From NCBI GenBank assembly GCA_003223775.1, contig QHWK01000561.1:1-7399 (forward strand): a stretch of DNA of 7,399 nt. The letters are read 5' to 3'. Made by a program: the position numbers and the translations under genes. Of this stretch, positions 1 through 6,817 are shown in pieces. Below the pieces are notes generated by a model. The model saw only the letters and a list, made by a program, of their open reading frames with translations, was not told the DNA's origin and did not search any database. The number at the start of each line of letters is the position of its first letter. Position 1 is the stretch's first letter. The stretch comes from Acidobacteriota bacterium (GTDB lineage Bacteria; Acidobacteriota; Vicinamibacteria; Vicinamibacterales; CAVVIG01).

Positions 1-369
1 TTAATTGCGCCGCTCGCGCGTGGTGCGCCACAGCAGAAAGGCGGCGACGATTCCGAGCGCCAGGAGCGCCTGGCGCTCGGCCGCGGCGTCGAACGGATCG
101 CGCGCCACTTTCAGCTGGAGCCGCCGCCGCGTCCAGCCGCCTTGCGCGTACCGCGCGTCGTAGGCCAGCACCTGCGCGTCGTGCTCCGCGACCGCGTCGG
201 GATCGTCGCCGGCGCCGAGCGCGAACGGCGGCGGGAGCACCGGCAGCTCGTTGCGCGGATCGACGGCCCAGTTCACGAGCCGCAGGGCGAGGCTTCGATC
301 GTTGCCCGGCGGCCAGAGGCAGACGAGCAGGACGATGAACGCGACGACGAGGTTCGACGCGCTCCGCAT
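1..369 (-). CDS. Small two-helix membrane protein, function unknown
   Basis: A 122-residue protein that I do not recognise. Residues 6-20 form a hydrophobic N-terminal segment that could be a membrane anchor or uncleaved signal. A polar, proline-rich middle (about 21-99) follows, including a run of prolines near residues 46-48. A second hydrophobic helix lies at about 100-114, ending in a basic tail (RTTRERR). With two helices and a roughly 80-residue loop, it is probably an inner-membrane protein with a soluble middle domain. I chose the ATG at 367-369 over an in-frame start 90 bases further out: the longer version would overlap the divergent cupin gene and its first 30 residues look non-coding. 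The TAA lies at the very edge of the window, so the gene is complete, but downstream neighbours are not visible. It diverges from the cupin gene across 43 bp. Confidence 0.62.
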   Translation of the reverse strand: MRSASNLVVAFIVLLVCLWPPGNDRSLALRLVNWAVDPRNELPVLPPPFALGAGDDPDAVAEHDAQVLAYDARYAQGGWTRRRLQLKVARDPFDAAAERQALLALGIVAAFLLWRTTRERRN

Positions 370-375
370 CGGCGC

Positions 376-381
376 ATTATA
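376..381 (-). promoter_or_regulatory. Consensus -10 element (TATAAT), possible leaderless start
   Basis: Read on the minus strand this is a perfect TATAAT in an otherwise very GC-rich region, with only 6 bases between it and the ATG at 369. At the usual -10 to +1 distance, transcription would begin at or within a base or two of that ATG, giving a leaderless mRNA; no Shine-Dalgarno sequence is seen before this start. No good -35 hexamer is evident. On the plus strand the same AT-rich patch reads TATAGG (378-383) and could also serve the cupin gene, so this may be a shared divergent promoter. Confidence 0.4.
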
Positions 382-412
382 GGGAGCAGATGACGGAACG
401 ACGAGGTGCAGC

Positions 413-895
413 ATGAAACGACTCTTGTTCGCGGCGGCGGCGCTCGGCTGGATCCCCACGCTTCTCGTCGTCGGCGGCGCGCGCGCGATCGGCGTGCCGG
501 CGTTCGCCGCGCGGCCGGCGCCGGTGAAGGTGACGCGCCTCTACACCGGAGCCGACGGCAAGACCCACGTCGAGGAGTTCGAAGTCCCGCTCAAGGCGCA
601 GGGGCGCGGCACGGAGCTCTCCGAGGCCGTGTCGGTGAAGGATCTGCAGTTCCGCCGCACGAACCAGGACTACAACCTCGATTGGCATCCGGCGCCGCGC
701 CGTCAATACGTCGTCACGCTCAGCGGCGAGAGCGAGATCGAGCTCGACGGCGGGAAGAAGATCCGCCTCGGCCCTGGACACATCCTCCTCGCCGAGGACA
801 CGACGGGGCAGGGACACATGTCCCGCGCCGTCGGATCCGAAGATCGGATCTCGTTGTTCATCACGCTCGCCGACGGCGCGAAGACGCCGCGGTAG
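413..895 (+). CDS. Secreted cupin-domain protein
   Basis: A 160-residue protein with an N-terminal signal-like segment: MKR, then a hydrophobic stretch to about residue 21, then AxA-type sites near 30-33. It is probably exported. Residues about 38-153 form a single cupin beta-barrel. Cupin motif 1 is visible around W91-H92 to the glycine at 105, but the usual HxH is reduced to one histidine (H92). Motif 2 runs from about G119 (GPGHILLAED) to G134-H135. The metal site may therefore be incomplete or use other ligands, so enzyme activity cannot be assumed; a binding or sensing role is equally possible. The start is supported by GAGGTG at 403-408, 4 bases before the ATG, a slightly short spacing. 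The next gene starts 8 bp after this stop, so the two are probably co-transcribed. The family is clear; the substrate is unknown. Confidence 0.8.
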   Translation: MKRLLFAAAALGWIPTLLVVGGARAIGVPAFAARPAPVKVTRLYTGADGKTHVEEFEVPLKAQGRGTELSEAVSVKDLQFRRTNQDYNLDWHPAPRRQYVVTLSGESEIELDGGKKIRLGPGHILLAEDTTGQGHMSRAVGSEDRISLFITLADGAKTPR

Positions 896-903
896 CCGAG
901 CGC

Positions 904-1212
904 ATGGCCGACCTGCCGGTCGTCTGCACGCTGAGCCCCGAGGCGCTGAACGCGCGCCGCGAGCATCTGCTGCAGGCGCTGCTGCGGCGCGCGCGCGATC
1001 GCCGCGACCTGCCCGACGGCTGGCGCCTCGTCTTCGCCGCCGCCGACGGCGTCGTCGGCGAGATCGCGCGCGCGGTGGACGCGGAGCGCCGCTGCTGCCG
1101 CTTCCTCCTGTTCACGATCACGGTGGAGCCCGGCGACGGTCCGATCACGCTCGATCTGACGGGACCGCCGGGCACGCGCGACTTCCTCGCGTCGCTGCTC
1201 GATCTGCCGTAA
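904..1212 (+). CDS. Conserved small protein with Cys-Cys motif
   Basis: A 102-residue soluble protein. It resembles a family of small uncharacterised bacterial proteins (about 80-110 residues) that share a charged N-terminal helix (about 11-34), a pattern around ERRCCRF (residues 61-67, with C64 and C65) and a C-terminal block near ITLDLTGPPGTRDFL (81-95). I recall such proteins often lying near metal-resistance regulators, so C64/C65 may bind metal; that is inference, and no metal genes are seen here. I chose the ATG at 904 because the longer frame runs back through the cupin gene as an unnatural Arg-rich shadow and homology-like sequence starts only here. Only a weak GAG precedes it. The 8-bp gap from the cupin stop suggests one transcript and perhaps coupled translation. 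Confidence 0.7.
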   Translation: MADLPVVCTLSPEALNARREHLLQALLRRARDRRDLPDGWRLVFAAADGVVGEIARAVDAERRCCRFLLFTITVEPGDGPITLDLTGPPGTRDFLASLLDLP

Positions 1213-1278
1213 GCCTCTCGCACGAGCGGCGATACGCCGTGCGGGCGCTGCGGAGCCCCGGCGCGGCCATACCTCGCC

Positions 1279-1310
1279 CTTCTACACGTATTCGTGCTAA
1301 CATGTAGAAG
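1279..1310 (+). promoter_or_regulatory. Inverted-repeat operator and -10 region of the PadR/permease operon
   Basis: Perfect 8-bp inverted arms, CTTCTACA (1279-1286) and TGTAGAAG (1303-1310), are separated by 16 bases and lie just upstream of the padR-type gene. The right arm overlaps a likely extended -10, TG-C-TAACAT (1295-1303); the -35 region (about 1275-1280) is poor. TACATGTAG-like palindromes commonly precede PadR/ADOP genes, and PadR proteins bind dyads as dimers. The simplest reading is autorepression by occluding the -10. The dyad is seen directly; its role as operator is inferred. Confidence 0.6.
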
Positions 1311-1329
1311 CAGGAGGTATCACGCCGCC

Positions 1330-1674
1330 ATGGCCACCAAATCCGATCTGCCGCAGGGGACCCTCGACCTGCTGATCCTCAAGGTGATCGCGCTCGGCCC
1401 CGTCCACGGCTACGCGATCGCCCAGCGCCTCCAGCAGGTCTCGGGCGACGTCGTCCAGGTCCCGCAGGGCTCGCTCTATCCCGCGCTCCATCGCCTCGAG
1501 AACCGCGGCCTCCTCGCCGCCGATTGGAAGGACACCGAGACGGGCCGGGAAGCGAAGTTCTACCGCCTCACGCGCAAGGGGCGGTCCGCGCTGCACGCCG
1601 AAACCGCGAGCTGGCGCCGGCTGAGCGACGCGGTTGCCGTGATCCTGCGCATGTCCGAGGCAGGTGCCGAATGA
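1330..1674 (+). CDS. PadR-family transcriptional regulator
   Basis: A 114-residue winged-helix DNA-binding protein of the short PadR type (subfamily 2 size). It shows the N-terminal family signature after LPQGTLDLLILK, the HGYAIAQRL helix (26-34), the recognition region QGSLYPALHRLE (46-57) and the wing with TGREAKFYRLTRKG (71-84), followed by a C-terminal helix for dimerisation. I chose ATG 1330: AGGAGG lies at 1312-1317, 12 bases upstream, a rather long spacing. A GTG at 1294 in the same frame would place coding inside the operator and adds residues unlike the family. The stop overlaps the permease start as ATGA, so the two are co-transcribed and probably translationally coupled. In Acidobacteriota this pairing with an ADOP permease is recurrent. 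It most likely represses its own operon through the dyad at 1279-1310. The inducing signal is unknown. Confidence 0.93.
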   Translation: MATKSDLPQGTLDLLILKVIALGPVHGYAIAQRLQQVSGDVVQVPQGSLYPALHRLENRGLLAADWKDTETGREAKFYRLTRKGRSALHAETASWRRLSDAVAVILRMSEAGAE

Positions 1675-4316
1675 CCTGGTGGCAGCGCGTGCTGCGGCGC
1701 GGCCGGATGGAGGAGCTGCTCGAGCGCGAGCTGCGGTTCCATCTCGACGCGCACACGGCGGATCTCGTCGCGCGCGGGGTGCCGCCCGAGGAGGCGGGCC
1801 GCCTGGCGCGGCTGGCGCTCGGCGGGCCCGAGCAGGTGAAAGAGCGCTGCCGCGACGCGCGCGGCACGCGGTGGCTCGACGATCTGTGGCAGGACGTCCG
1901 CTACGCGCTCCGCGATCTGCGGCGCCGCCCCGCCTTCGCGGCGGTCGCGCTGCTCACGCTCGCGCTCGGATCGGGCGCCACGACGGTGATGTTCACCGTG
2001 ATCAACGGCGTGCTCTTCGCGCCGCTGCCGTTCGCCGATCCAGGATCGCTGCTGAACGTCGAGGAGGAGACGAAAGGGATCGTCGACTATCGCTGGGGCG
2101 ATCGCTGGGCGTTCTCGTACCCGAATTTCCTCGACCTCCACCGCGAGATCCGGTCGCTGCGCATCGGCGCCTACCGCTACAACGGCGGCACGGTGAGCGG
2201 ATCGTCGGCCGATCCCGAACGCGTCGACGGCCTGCAGATCTCGGCGGATCTCCTGCCGCTCGTCGGCGTCGCGCCGATCGCCGGCCGCACCTTCGTCGCC
2301 GACGACGATCGGCCCGGCGCGGCGCCGGTGGCGATGATCAGCAGGGGTCTGTGGCAGCGCCGCTTCGGCGCGAGCGCGTCGGCCATCGGCGCGAAGATCG
2401 TGTTCGACGCGACGCCGCACACGATCGTCGGCGTTGCGCCCGAGCGCTTCAATCTCCGCAACGCGGACGTGCTGACGCCGATCGGGCAGAACACGCTCGA
2501 GTTCATGCGCCGGAGGGAGATGCATCCGGGGATCGGCGTCTGGGCGCGTCCCCGGCCCGGCGTGACGCTCGCCGAAGCGCAGGCCGAGCTCGACGTCGTC
2601 TCCCGCGGCCTGGCCGCGCAGTATCCGCAGTCGAACGCCGGCCGCGGCTTCGTCGCCGAGCCGCTGCGGCCGGCGGTCGGCAACGTCGGGTCGACGCTCT
2701 GGCTGCTGCTCGGCGCCGTCTCGCTCGTGCTGCTGATCGCGTGCGTCAACATCGCGAGCCTGCTCCTCGCACGCGCGGTCGCGCGCGATCGGGAGACCGC
2801 CATGCGCGCGGCGCTCGGCGCGGGGCGAGGGCGGCTGGCGCGGCAGCACCTCACCGAGAGCGCGGTGCTCGGCCTGTGCGGCGGCGCGCTCGGGCTCGTG
2901 CTCGCCGCGGCCGCGGTGCGTCCGTTCGTCGCGCTCTGGCCGGGCGGCCTGCCGCGCAGCAATCGCGTGGAGCTCGACTGGCGCGTGTTCGCGTTCGCGA
3001 TCGCGGTGTCGCTCGCGTGCGCGCTCATGTTCGGCCTGGCGCCGGTCGTCCGCGCGTCCGCGCGCCGGATGGAGCAGGCGCTGCGCGCCGGCGCGCGCAC
3101 GGTGACCGCCTCACGCCGGCTGCACAGCGCGCTCGTCGCCGCGGAAATCGCGCTCGCGTTCGTGCTCCTCGTGAGCGCGGGCGTGCTCGCGCAGACGCTC
3201 GTGCGGCTGTGGTCGATCGATCCCGGCGTGGACGCGCGCAACGTGCTGACGAGCCGCATGGCGGTGTCGCCGGCGCTCCTCGGCGATCCGGCGCGCGCGC
3301 GCGCCGCGTGGCGCGACGTGATCGATCGCGCGCACACGGTGCCCGGCGTCCGCGCGATCGCGATGGTCGACACCGTGCCGATGCGAAGCGGCAACAATCA
3401 AGTCGGCTGGTGGACCGCGCCGCCCGAGCCCGAGCGGATGAAGAAGCCGCTCGCGCTGGCGAGCAGCGTCACGCCGGAGTATCTCGCCGTGACGGGCATC
3501 CCGCTGCGCCGCGGGCGCTTCTTCGACGAGCACGATCGCATCGGCAGCGAGCGCGTCGTCGTGATCGACGAGGTGATGGCGCAGGATGCCTTCGGCGGGC
3601 GGGATCCGATCGGCCGGCGCCTCTGGACCGATCTCGTTCCCGAACCGCTCCTCGTCGTCGGCGTCGTGGGGCACGTGCGCTACTGGGGCGTGGCCGCCGA
3701 CGACGGCGCGCGCGTCCGCGATCAGTTCTACTATCCGTTCGCGCAGGTGCCCGACGCTTACGTGCGCCGCTGGTCGGAGCTGATGTCGATCGCGGTGCGG
3801 ACCGACGTCGATCCGCTCACGCTCGTCGAGCCGCTGCGCCACGCCCTGCGCGGCGCCGCCGGCGATCAGGTGCTCTACGAGACGCGCACGCTCGAGCAGC
3901 TGTCCGCGGCGACGCTCGCGCAGCAGCGCTTCCTGCTCGCGCTGTTCGCCGCCTTTGCCGGCCTCGCGCTGCTCCTCGCGTGCATCGGCGTCTACGGCGT
4001 GCTCGCGTACCTCGTCGGCCAGCGCGTGCCCGAGTTCGGCGTGCGGATCGCGCTCGGCGCGACCGGGCGCGACGTGATCGAGCTCGTGATGCAGCAGAGC
4101 GCGGCGATGATCGGCGCGGGCATCCTCCTTGGCGCGGGCGGCGCGTGGGCCGCGGCGCGCGTCCTTCAGCGGCTCGTCGACGGCGTGCGTGCGCCCGAGC
4201 CGTCCACGCTCGCCGCGACGACGGCGCTTCTCGTCCTGCCGGCGCTCTTCGCGAGCTTCCTGCCGGCGCGCCGCGCGAGCCGCGTCGACGCGATGACGGC
4301 GCTTCGCCAGGAGTAG
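1671..4316 (+). CDS. ADOP-type duplicated MacB/FtsX permease
   Basis: An 881-residue inner-membrane protein of the acidobacterial duplicated orphan permease family. Residues 1-75 form the charged N-terminal region typical of ADOPs, with RMEELLERELRFHLDAH at 12-28. Helix 1 is at about 90-113, followed by a periplasmic MacB-like core domain (about 120-335). Helices at about 342-366, 393-420 and 438-460 form the first FtsX module, with the family block ARDRETAMRAALGAGRGRL at 371-389. A helix at about 485-508 opens the second half, with periplasmic domain about 515-745. Helices at about 755-780, 806-830 and 846-864 complete the second FtsX module, ending with the typical PARRASRVDAMTALRQE. No ATP-binding partner is encoded beside it, hence orphan. 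Related MacB-type proteins move antibiotics, peptides or lipoproteins, but the ADOP substrate is unknown. The start is set by the ATGA overlap with the PadR gene and an AGG at 1662-1664. It is full length and uninterrupted. Confidence 0.93.
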   Translation: MTWWQRVLRRGRMEELLERELRFHLDAHTADLVARGVPPEEAGRLARLALGGPEQVKERCRDARGTRWLDDLWQDVRYALRDLRRRPAFAAVALLTLALGSGATTVMFTVINGVLFAPLPFADPGSLLNVEEETKGIVDYRWGDRWAFSYPNFLDLHREIRSLRIGAYRYNGGTVSGSSADPERVDGLQISADLLPLVGVAPIAGRTFVADDDRPGAAPVAMISRGLWQRRFGASASAIGAKIVFDATPHTIVGVAPERFNLRNADVLTPIGQNTLEFMRRREMHPGIGVWARPRPGVTLAEAQAELDVVSRGLAAQYPQSNAGRGFVAEPLRPAVGNVGSTLWLLLGAVSLVLLIACVNIASLLLARAVARDRETAMRAALGAGRGRLARQHLTESAVLGLCGGALGLVLAAAAVRPFVALWPGGLPRSNRVELDWRVFAFAIAVSLACALMFGLAPVVRASARRMEQALRAGARTVTASRRLHSALVAAEIALAFVLLVSAGVLAQTLVRLWSIDPGVDARNVLTSRMAVSPALLGDPARARAAWRDVIDRAHTVPGVRAIAMVDTVPMRSGNNQVGWWTAPPEPERMKKPLALASSVTPEYLAVTGIPLRRGRFFDEHDRIGSERVVVIDEVMAQDAFGGRDPIGRRLWTDLVPEPLLVVGVVGHVRYWGVAADDGARVRDQFYYPFAQVPDAYVRRWSELMSIAVRTDVDPLTLVEPLRHALRGAAGDQVLYETRTLEQLSAATLAQQRFLLALFAAFAGLALLLACIGVYGVLAYLVGQRVPEFGVRIALGATGRDVIELVMQQSAAMIGAGILLGAGGAWAAARVLQRLVDGVRAPEPSTLAATTALLVLPALFASFLPARRASRVDAMTALRQE

Positions 4317-4328
4317 CGGCCGCGCTAC
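4313..4328 (+). terminator. Short hairpin at the permease stop, weak terminator candidate
   Basis: GTAGCG (4313-4318) and CGCTAC (4323-4328) form a perfect 6-bp stem with a GCCG loop, and the stem contains the permease stop codon. No T-run follows, so it does not meet the criteria for an intrinsic terminator. It could act as an mRNA 3'-end stabiliser or be chance in GC-rich DNA. Confidence 0.22.
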
Positions 4329-4339
4329 GGACGGCGGGA

Positions 4340-4950
4340 TCGCGGCGTCGGCGGCGAGGAAGTCCGCGATCGCCGTCGCCTGCGGCGGCAGAATGTGGCC
4401 CTCCTGCTCGAGATACGCGACGCGCGCGCCCGGCACCAGCCGTGTGAGGCGATCGCGCGTTTCGCTCGAGCGCAGCAGCGCGTCTCTGCCGCCGACGACC
4501 GCGAGCACTGGCATCCTCAGCGCCGCGAGCTCTTCGTCGGTGCGAATCGGGATGCGCTCCAGCCGCGGACGAAAGTGCGTGAACACCGTCGTCATCGCGT
4601 CACCAGCACGGCGGGCATTTCCCGTCCCGCGACGATCGCAAACGATCGCCGCAGCCCCCGCGTGCCGCACATTCGCAGGAGGCCGAACCGGACCATCGTG
4701 AGCTGGTGCGTCCGGCCGATGCCAGAGGGCGACAGCAGCACGAGCGACGCCACCTTCTGAGGGCGCCGGACCGCAAGATCGAGCGCGAGCCAACCGCCCA
4801 GCGACACGCCGACGACGGGCGCCGAGGTCACGCCGAGCTCGCGCCACACGTCGTCGAGCCACGCGGCATAGCGATCGGAGGCGAGCGGCGGGCGCGACGG
4901 CGCGCTGAGCCCCGTCTCGCCGATCATGTCGATCGCGTAGACGCGCGCCT
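4340..4950 (-). pseudogene. Decayed alpha/beta hydrolase, truncated at both ends and frameshifted
   Basis: Reading the minus strand, recognisable homology begins at RVYAIDMIGE (near 4945). It continues through SAPSRPPLASDRYAAWLDD, the nucleophile elbow GVSLGG (Ser codon 4802-4804) and LVLLSPSGIGR, then stops at a TGA (4592-4594). The rest of the fold resumes in another frame from about 4600: FTHFRPRLERIP, MPVLAVVGGRDALL with the acid Asp (4482-4484), and EQEGHILP with the catalytic His (4395-4397), ending in an ADFL helix near 4356. The frame change fits the loss of one base (or gain of two). The N-terminal part with the oxyanion HG motif (about 50-80 residues) is absent; upstream DNA is the promoter region of the divergent chloroperoxidase gene. 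No stop follows the C-terminus, and the frame stays open into the antisense of the permease. About 200 residues remain against roughly 260-300 for the family. A sequencing indel could explain the frameshift but not the missing ends. Boundaries are approximate. Confidence 0.8.
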
Positions 4951-4973
4951 GCGATCCGCCGCCGCCGCGAATG

Positions 4974-5005
4974 TTGACGCGCGCGGCGCGCGGCGGCAGT
5001 AGACT
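4974..5005 (+). promoter_or_regulatory. Possible promoter of the hydrolase pair
   Basis: TTGACG (4974-4979) matches 5 of 6 bases of a -35 box, and TAGACT (5000-5005) matches 4 of 6 of a -10 box, but the 20-base spacer is longer than the preferred 17. It lies about 55 bp upstream of the chloroperoxidase start and just outside the surviving end of the pseudogene, so expression of the plus-strand hydrolases could begin here. Confidence 0.3.
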
Positions 5006-5059
5006 GGGGGGCTTCGACGAGGGAACAGCCGAGCGGCCGCGCACCTAAGGAGCGACACC

Positions 5060-5911
5060 ATGACGATCACCACCGGCGGCGAGCACACGCACAACACGAT
5101 CACGGTCGGCGACGGGACGCGGATCTACTACAAGGACTGGGGCAAGGGGAAGCCGGTGGTCTTCAGCCACGGCTGGCCGCTGAGCGCCGACGCGTGGGAA
5201 GACCAGATGGTGTTCCTGGGGCAGCGCGGCTATCGCTGCATCGCGCACGATCGGCGCGGCCACGGCCGATCGAGCCAGCCGTGGGAGGGCAACGAGATGG
5301 ACACCTACGCGGACGATCTCGCCGCGCTCGCCGACGCGCTCGATCTGCGGAACGCGATCCACGTCGGCCACTCCACCGGCGGCGGAGAAGTGGCGCGCTA
5401 CATCGGCCGCCACGGCGCGGCGCGCGTCGCGAAAGCGGTACTCATCGGCGCGGTGCCGCCGATCATGCTGAAGACCGAGGCGAACCCGGGCGGTCTGCCG
5501 ATGGAGACCTTCGACGGGATCCGCGCCGCGGTTCTCGCCGACCGGTCGCAGTTCTTCAAGGATCTCACCACGCCCTTCTACGGGTTCAACCGGCCGGGCG
5601 CGAAAGTCTCGCAGGGGCTGCGCGATTCGTTCTGGCTGCAGGGGATGCAGGCCGGCTTCAAGGGCGTCATCGACTGCATCAAGGCGTTCTCGGAGACCGA
5701 CTTCACCGAGGATCTGAAGGCGATGGACGTGCCGACGCTGATCATGCACGGCGACGACGATCAGATCGTGCCGATCGCCGCGTCGGCGCTGTTGTCGGCG
5801 AAGCTCGTCAAGCGCTCGACGCTGAAGGTCTACGCCGGACAGTCGCACGGCATGTGCTCGACGAACAAGGATCAGATCAACGCCGATCTGCTCGCGTTCA
5901 TCGAATCGTGA
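5060..5911 (+). CDS. Alpha/beta hydrolase, non-heme chloroperoxidase (cofactor-free haloperoxidase) type
   Basis: A 283-residue cytosolic alpha/beta hydrolase, close to the usual 275-280 of cofactor-free haloperoxidases/perhydrolases. The oxyanion motif HGWPLSAD starts at H37, and HDRRGHGRSSQPW is at 63-75. The nucleophile elbow GHSTGGGEVARY places Ser105; HGDDDQIVP places Asp234; QSHGM places His263. All three triad residues are present, and GHSTGGGE is characteristic of this subfamily. Family members form peracids from carboxylic acids and peroxide, which can halogenate in vitro, and many also hydrolyse esters; the physiological substrate is unknown, so the name denotes a family and not a proven chloroperoxidase. 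No signal peptide is seen, and the first 14 residues are an extension. AAGGAG at 5047-5052, 7 bases before the ATG, fixes the start. The next hydrolase gene follows after 36 bp on the same strand, suggesting one transcript. Confidence 0.92.
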   Translation: MTITTGGEHTHNTITVGDGTRIYYKDWGKGKPVVFSHGWPLSADAWEDQMVFLGQRGYRCIAHDRRGHGRSSQPWEGNEMDTYADDLAALADALDLRNAIHVGHSTGGGEVARYIGRHGAARVAKAVLIGAVPPIMLKTEANPGGLPMETFDGIRAAVLADRSQFFKDLTTPFYGFNRPGAKVSQGLRDSFWLQGMQAGFKGVIDCIKAFSETDFTEDLKAMDVPTLIMHGDDDQIVPIAASALLSAKLVKRSTLKVYAGQSHGMCSTNKDQINADLLAFIES

Positions 5912-5947
5912 GTTGACGCGCGCGATGAGTGTCACTGGAGAACCCAT

Positions 5948-6817
5948 ATGACCGAACCGCCGGGCAGCACGGCTCACGAAGAGCGAGTCAAGACGACGGG
6001 AGGCCTCGAGCTCCTGGTTCGGTCCTGGCGGCCGCAGACGACGGCCCGCGCCGTCGTCGCCGTCGTGCCGGGATTCAACTCGCACAGCGGCTACTACGAA
6101 TGGACGGCGCGGCAGCTCACGGCGCGCGGCTATGCCGTCTACGCGGTCGATCTGCGCGGCCGCGGGCGTTCCGATGGCGAACGGTTCTACGTCGAGAACT
6201 TCGAGGACTACGTGGCCGACGTCGAGACGCTCGTGGCGCTCGCGCAGCTGCGCGAGCCCGGCCTGCCACTCTTCATGCTCGGCCACAGCGCGGGCGGCGT
6301 CGTCGCCTGCGTGTACACGCTGGAGCATCCGACCGCGCTCGCCGGGCTCGTGTGCGAGAGCTTCGCGCACCAGGTGCCGGCGCCCGATTTCGCGCTCGCC
6401 GTCTTCAAGGGGCTGAGCCACGTCTTCCCGCACGCCCACATCCTGCATCTGAAGAACGAGCAGTTCTCGCGCGATCCCGACGTCGTGCGTGCGATGGACG
6501 CCGATCCGCTGATCGCGCACGAGACGCAGCCGACGCAGACGCTCGCGGCGATGGTCCGCGCCGACGAGCGGCTCGCGCGCGAGTTCCCGTCGATCACGCT
6601 GCCGGTGCTGATCCTGCACGGTACCGCGGATCGGGCGACGCGCCCGAGCGGCAGCCAGCGCTTCTACGACACGGCGGGATCGGCGGACAAGACGCTGAAG
6701 CTGTACGACGGCCACTTTCACGATCTGCTGAACGACGTCGGCAGGGAGACCGTGATCGCCGACATCCTCGGCTGGATCGACGCGCGTGTGCCCGCGGCCG
6801 CGTTGCAGAATCTGTAG
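5948..6817 (+). CDS. Alpha/beta hydrolase, monoacylglycerol lipase (serine aminopeptidase S33-like) type
   Basis: A 289-residue alpha/beta hydrolase of the Hydrolase_4 / monoacylglycerol-lipase group. It has the oxyanion segment VPGFNSHSGYY (40-50, with PGFNSHS in place of the common HGxxEH), YAVDLRGRGRSDG (65-77), the nucleophile elbow LGHSAGG with Ser114, the acid loop HGTADRATRPSGSQRFY with Asp228, and GHFHDLLND with His258. The region 140-205 is the expected lid. Family members cleave monoacylglycerols or lysophospholipids; the substrate here is inferred only. No signal peptide, so it is probably cytosolic. GGAG at 5937-5940, 7 bases before ATG 5948, supports the start. It lies 36 bp after the chloroperoxidase-type gene with no convincing promoter between, so it is likely its operon partner. 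The last residues (about LQNL) and the TAG stop lie inside the palindromic repeat at 6802-6880, so the C-terminal end may have been created by that element. Confidence 0.88.
   Translation: MTEPPGSTAHEERVKTTGGLELLVRSWRPQTTARAVVAVVPGFNSHSGYYEWTARQLTARGYAVYAVDLRGRGRSDGERFYVENFEDYVADVETLVALAQLREPGLPLFMLGHSAGGVVACVYTLEHPTALAGLVCESFAHQVPAPDFALAVFKGLSHVFPHAHILHLKNEQFSRDPDVVRAMDADPLIAHETQPTQTLAAMVRADERLAREFPSITLPVLILHGTADRATRPSGSQRFYDTAGSADKTLKLYDGHFHDLLNDVGRETVIADILGWIDARVPAAALQNL

Noticed and set aside
1220..1242. Hairpin after the Cys-Cys protein gene (GCAC/GTGC and GGCG/CGCC with a 4-base bulge)
   Set aside because: The stem is interrupted and no T-run follows; in DNA this GC-rich such structures are expected by chance.
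1560..2849. Long open minus-strand frame (429 codons) opposite the PadR and permease genes
   Set aside because: It lies wholly antisense to genes with clear family motifs, has Arg-rich low-complexity composition, and shows no plausible start signal.
1664..4447. A 927-codon plus-strand frame overlapping nearly all of the permease gene
   Set aside because: It is an Arg/Ala-rich out-of-frame shadow; the other frame gives the full ADOP sequence with membrane helices and the family C-terminus.
4595..4635. Programmed -1 frameshifting in the broken minus-strand hydrolase
   Set aside because: The nearby GGGAAAT run is not in the phase needed for a slippery heptamer, and the gene has also lost both ends, so mutation is the simpler explanation.
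5913..5940. TTGACG at 5913-5918 as a separate promoter for the lipase-type gene
   Set aside because: No -10-like sequence occurs at a suitable distance; the place where it should lie is occupied by the ribosome binding site.
5045..6721. A 558-codon open frame on the minus strand opposite both intact hydrolases
   Set aside because: Its product is an Arg/Asp/Val-rich low-complexity sequence with no family signature, typical of antisense frames in very GC-rich genes; the plus-strand frames carry full catalytic motifs.
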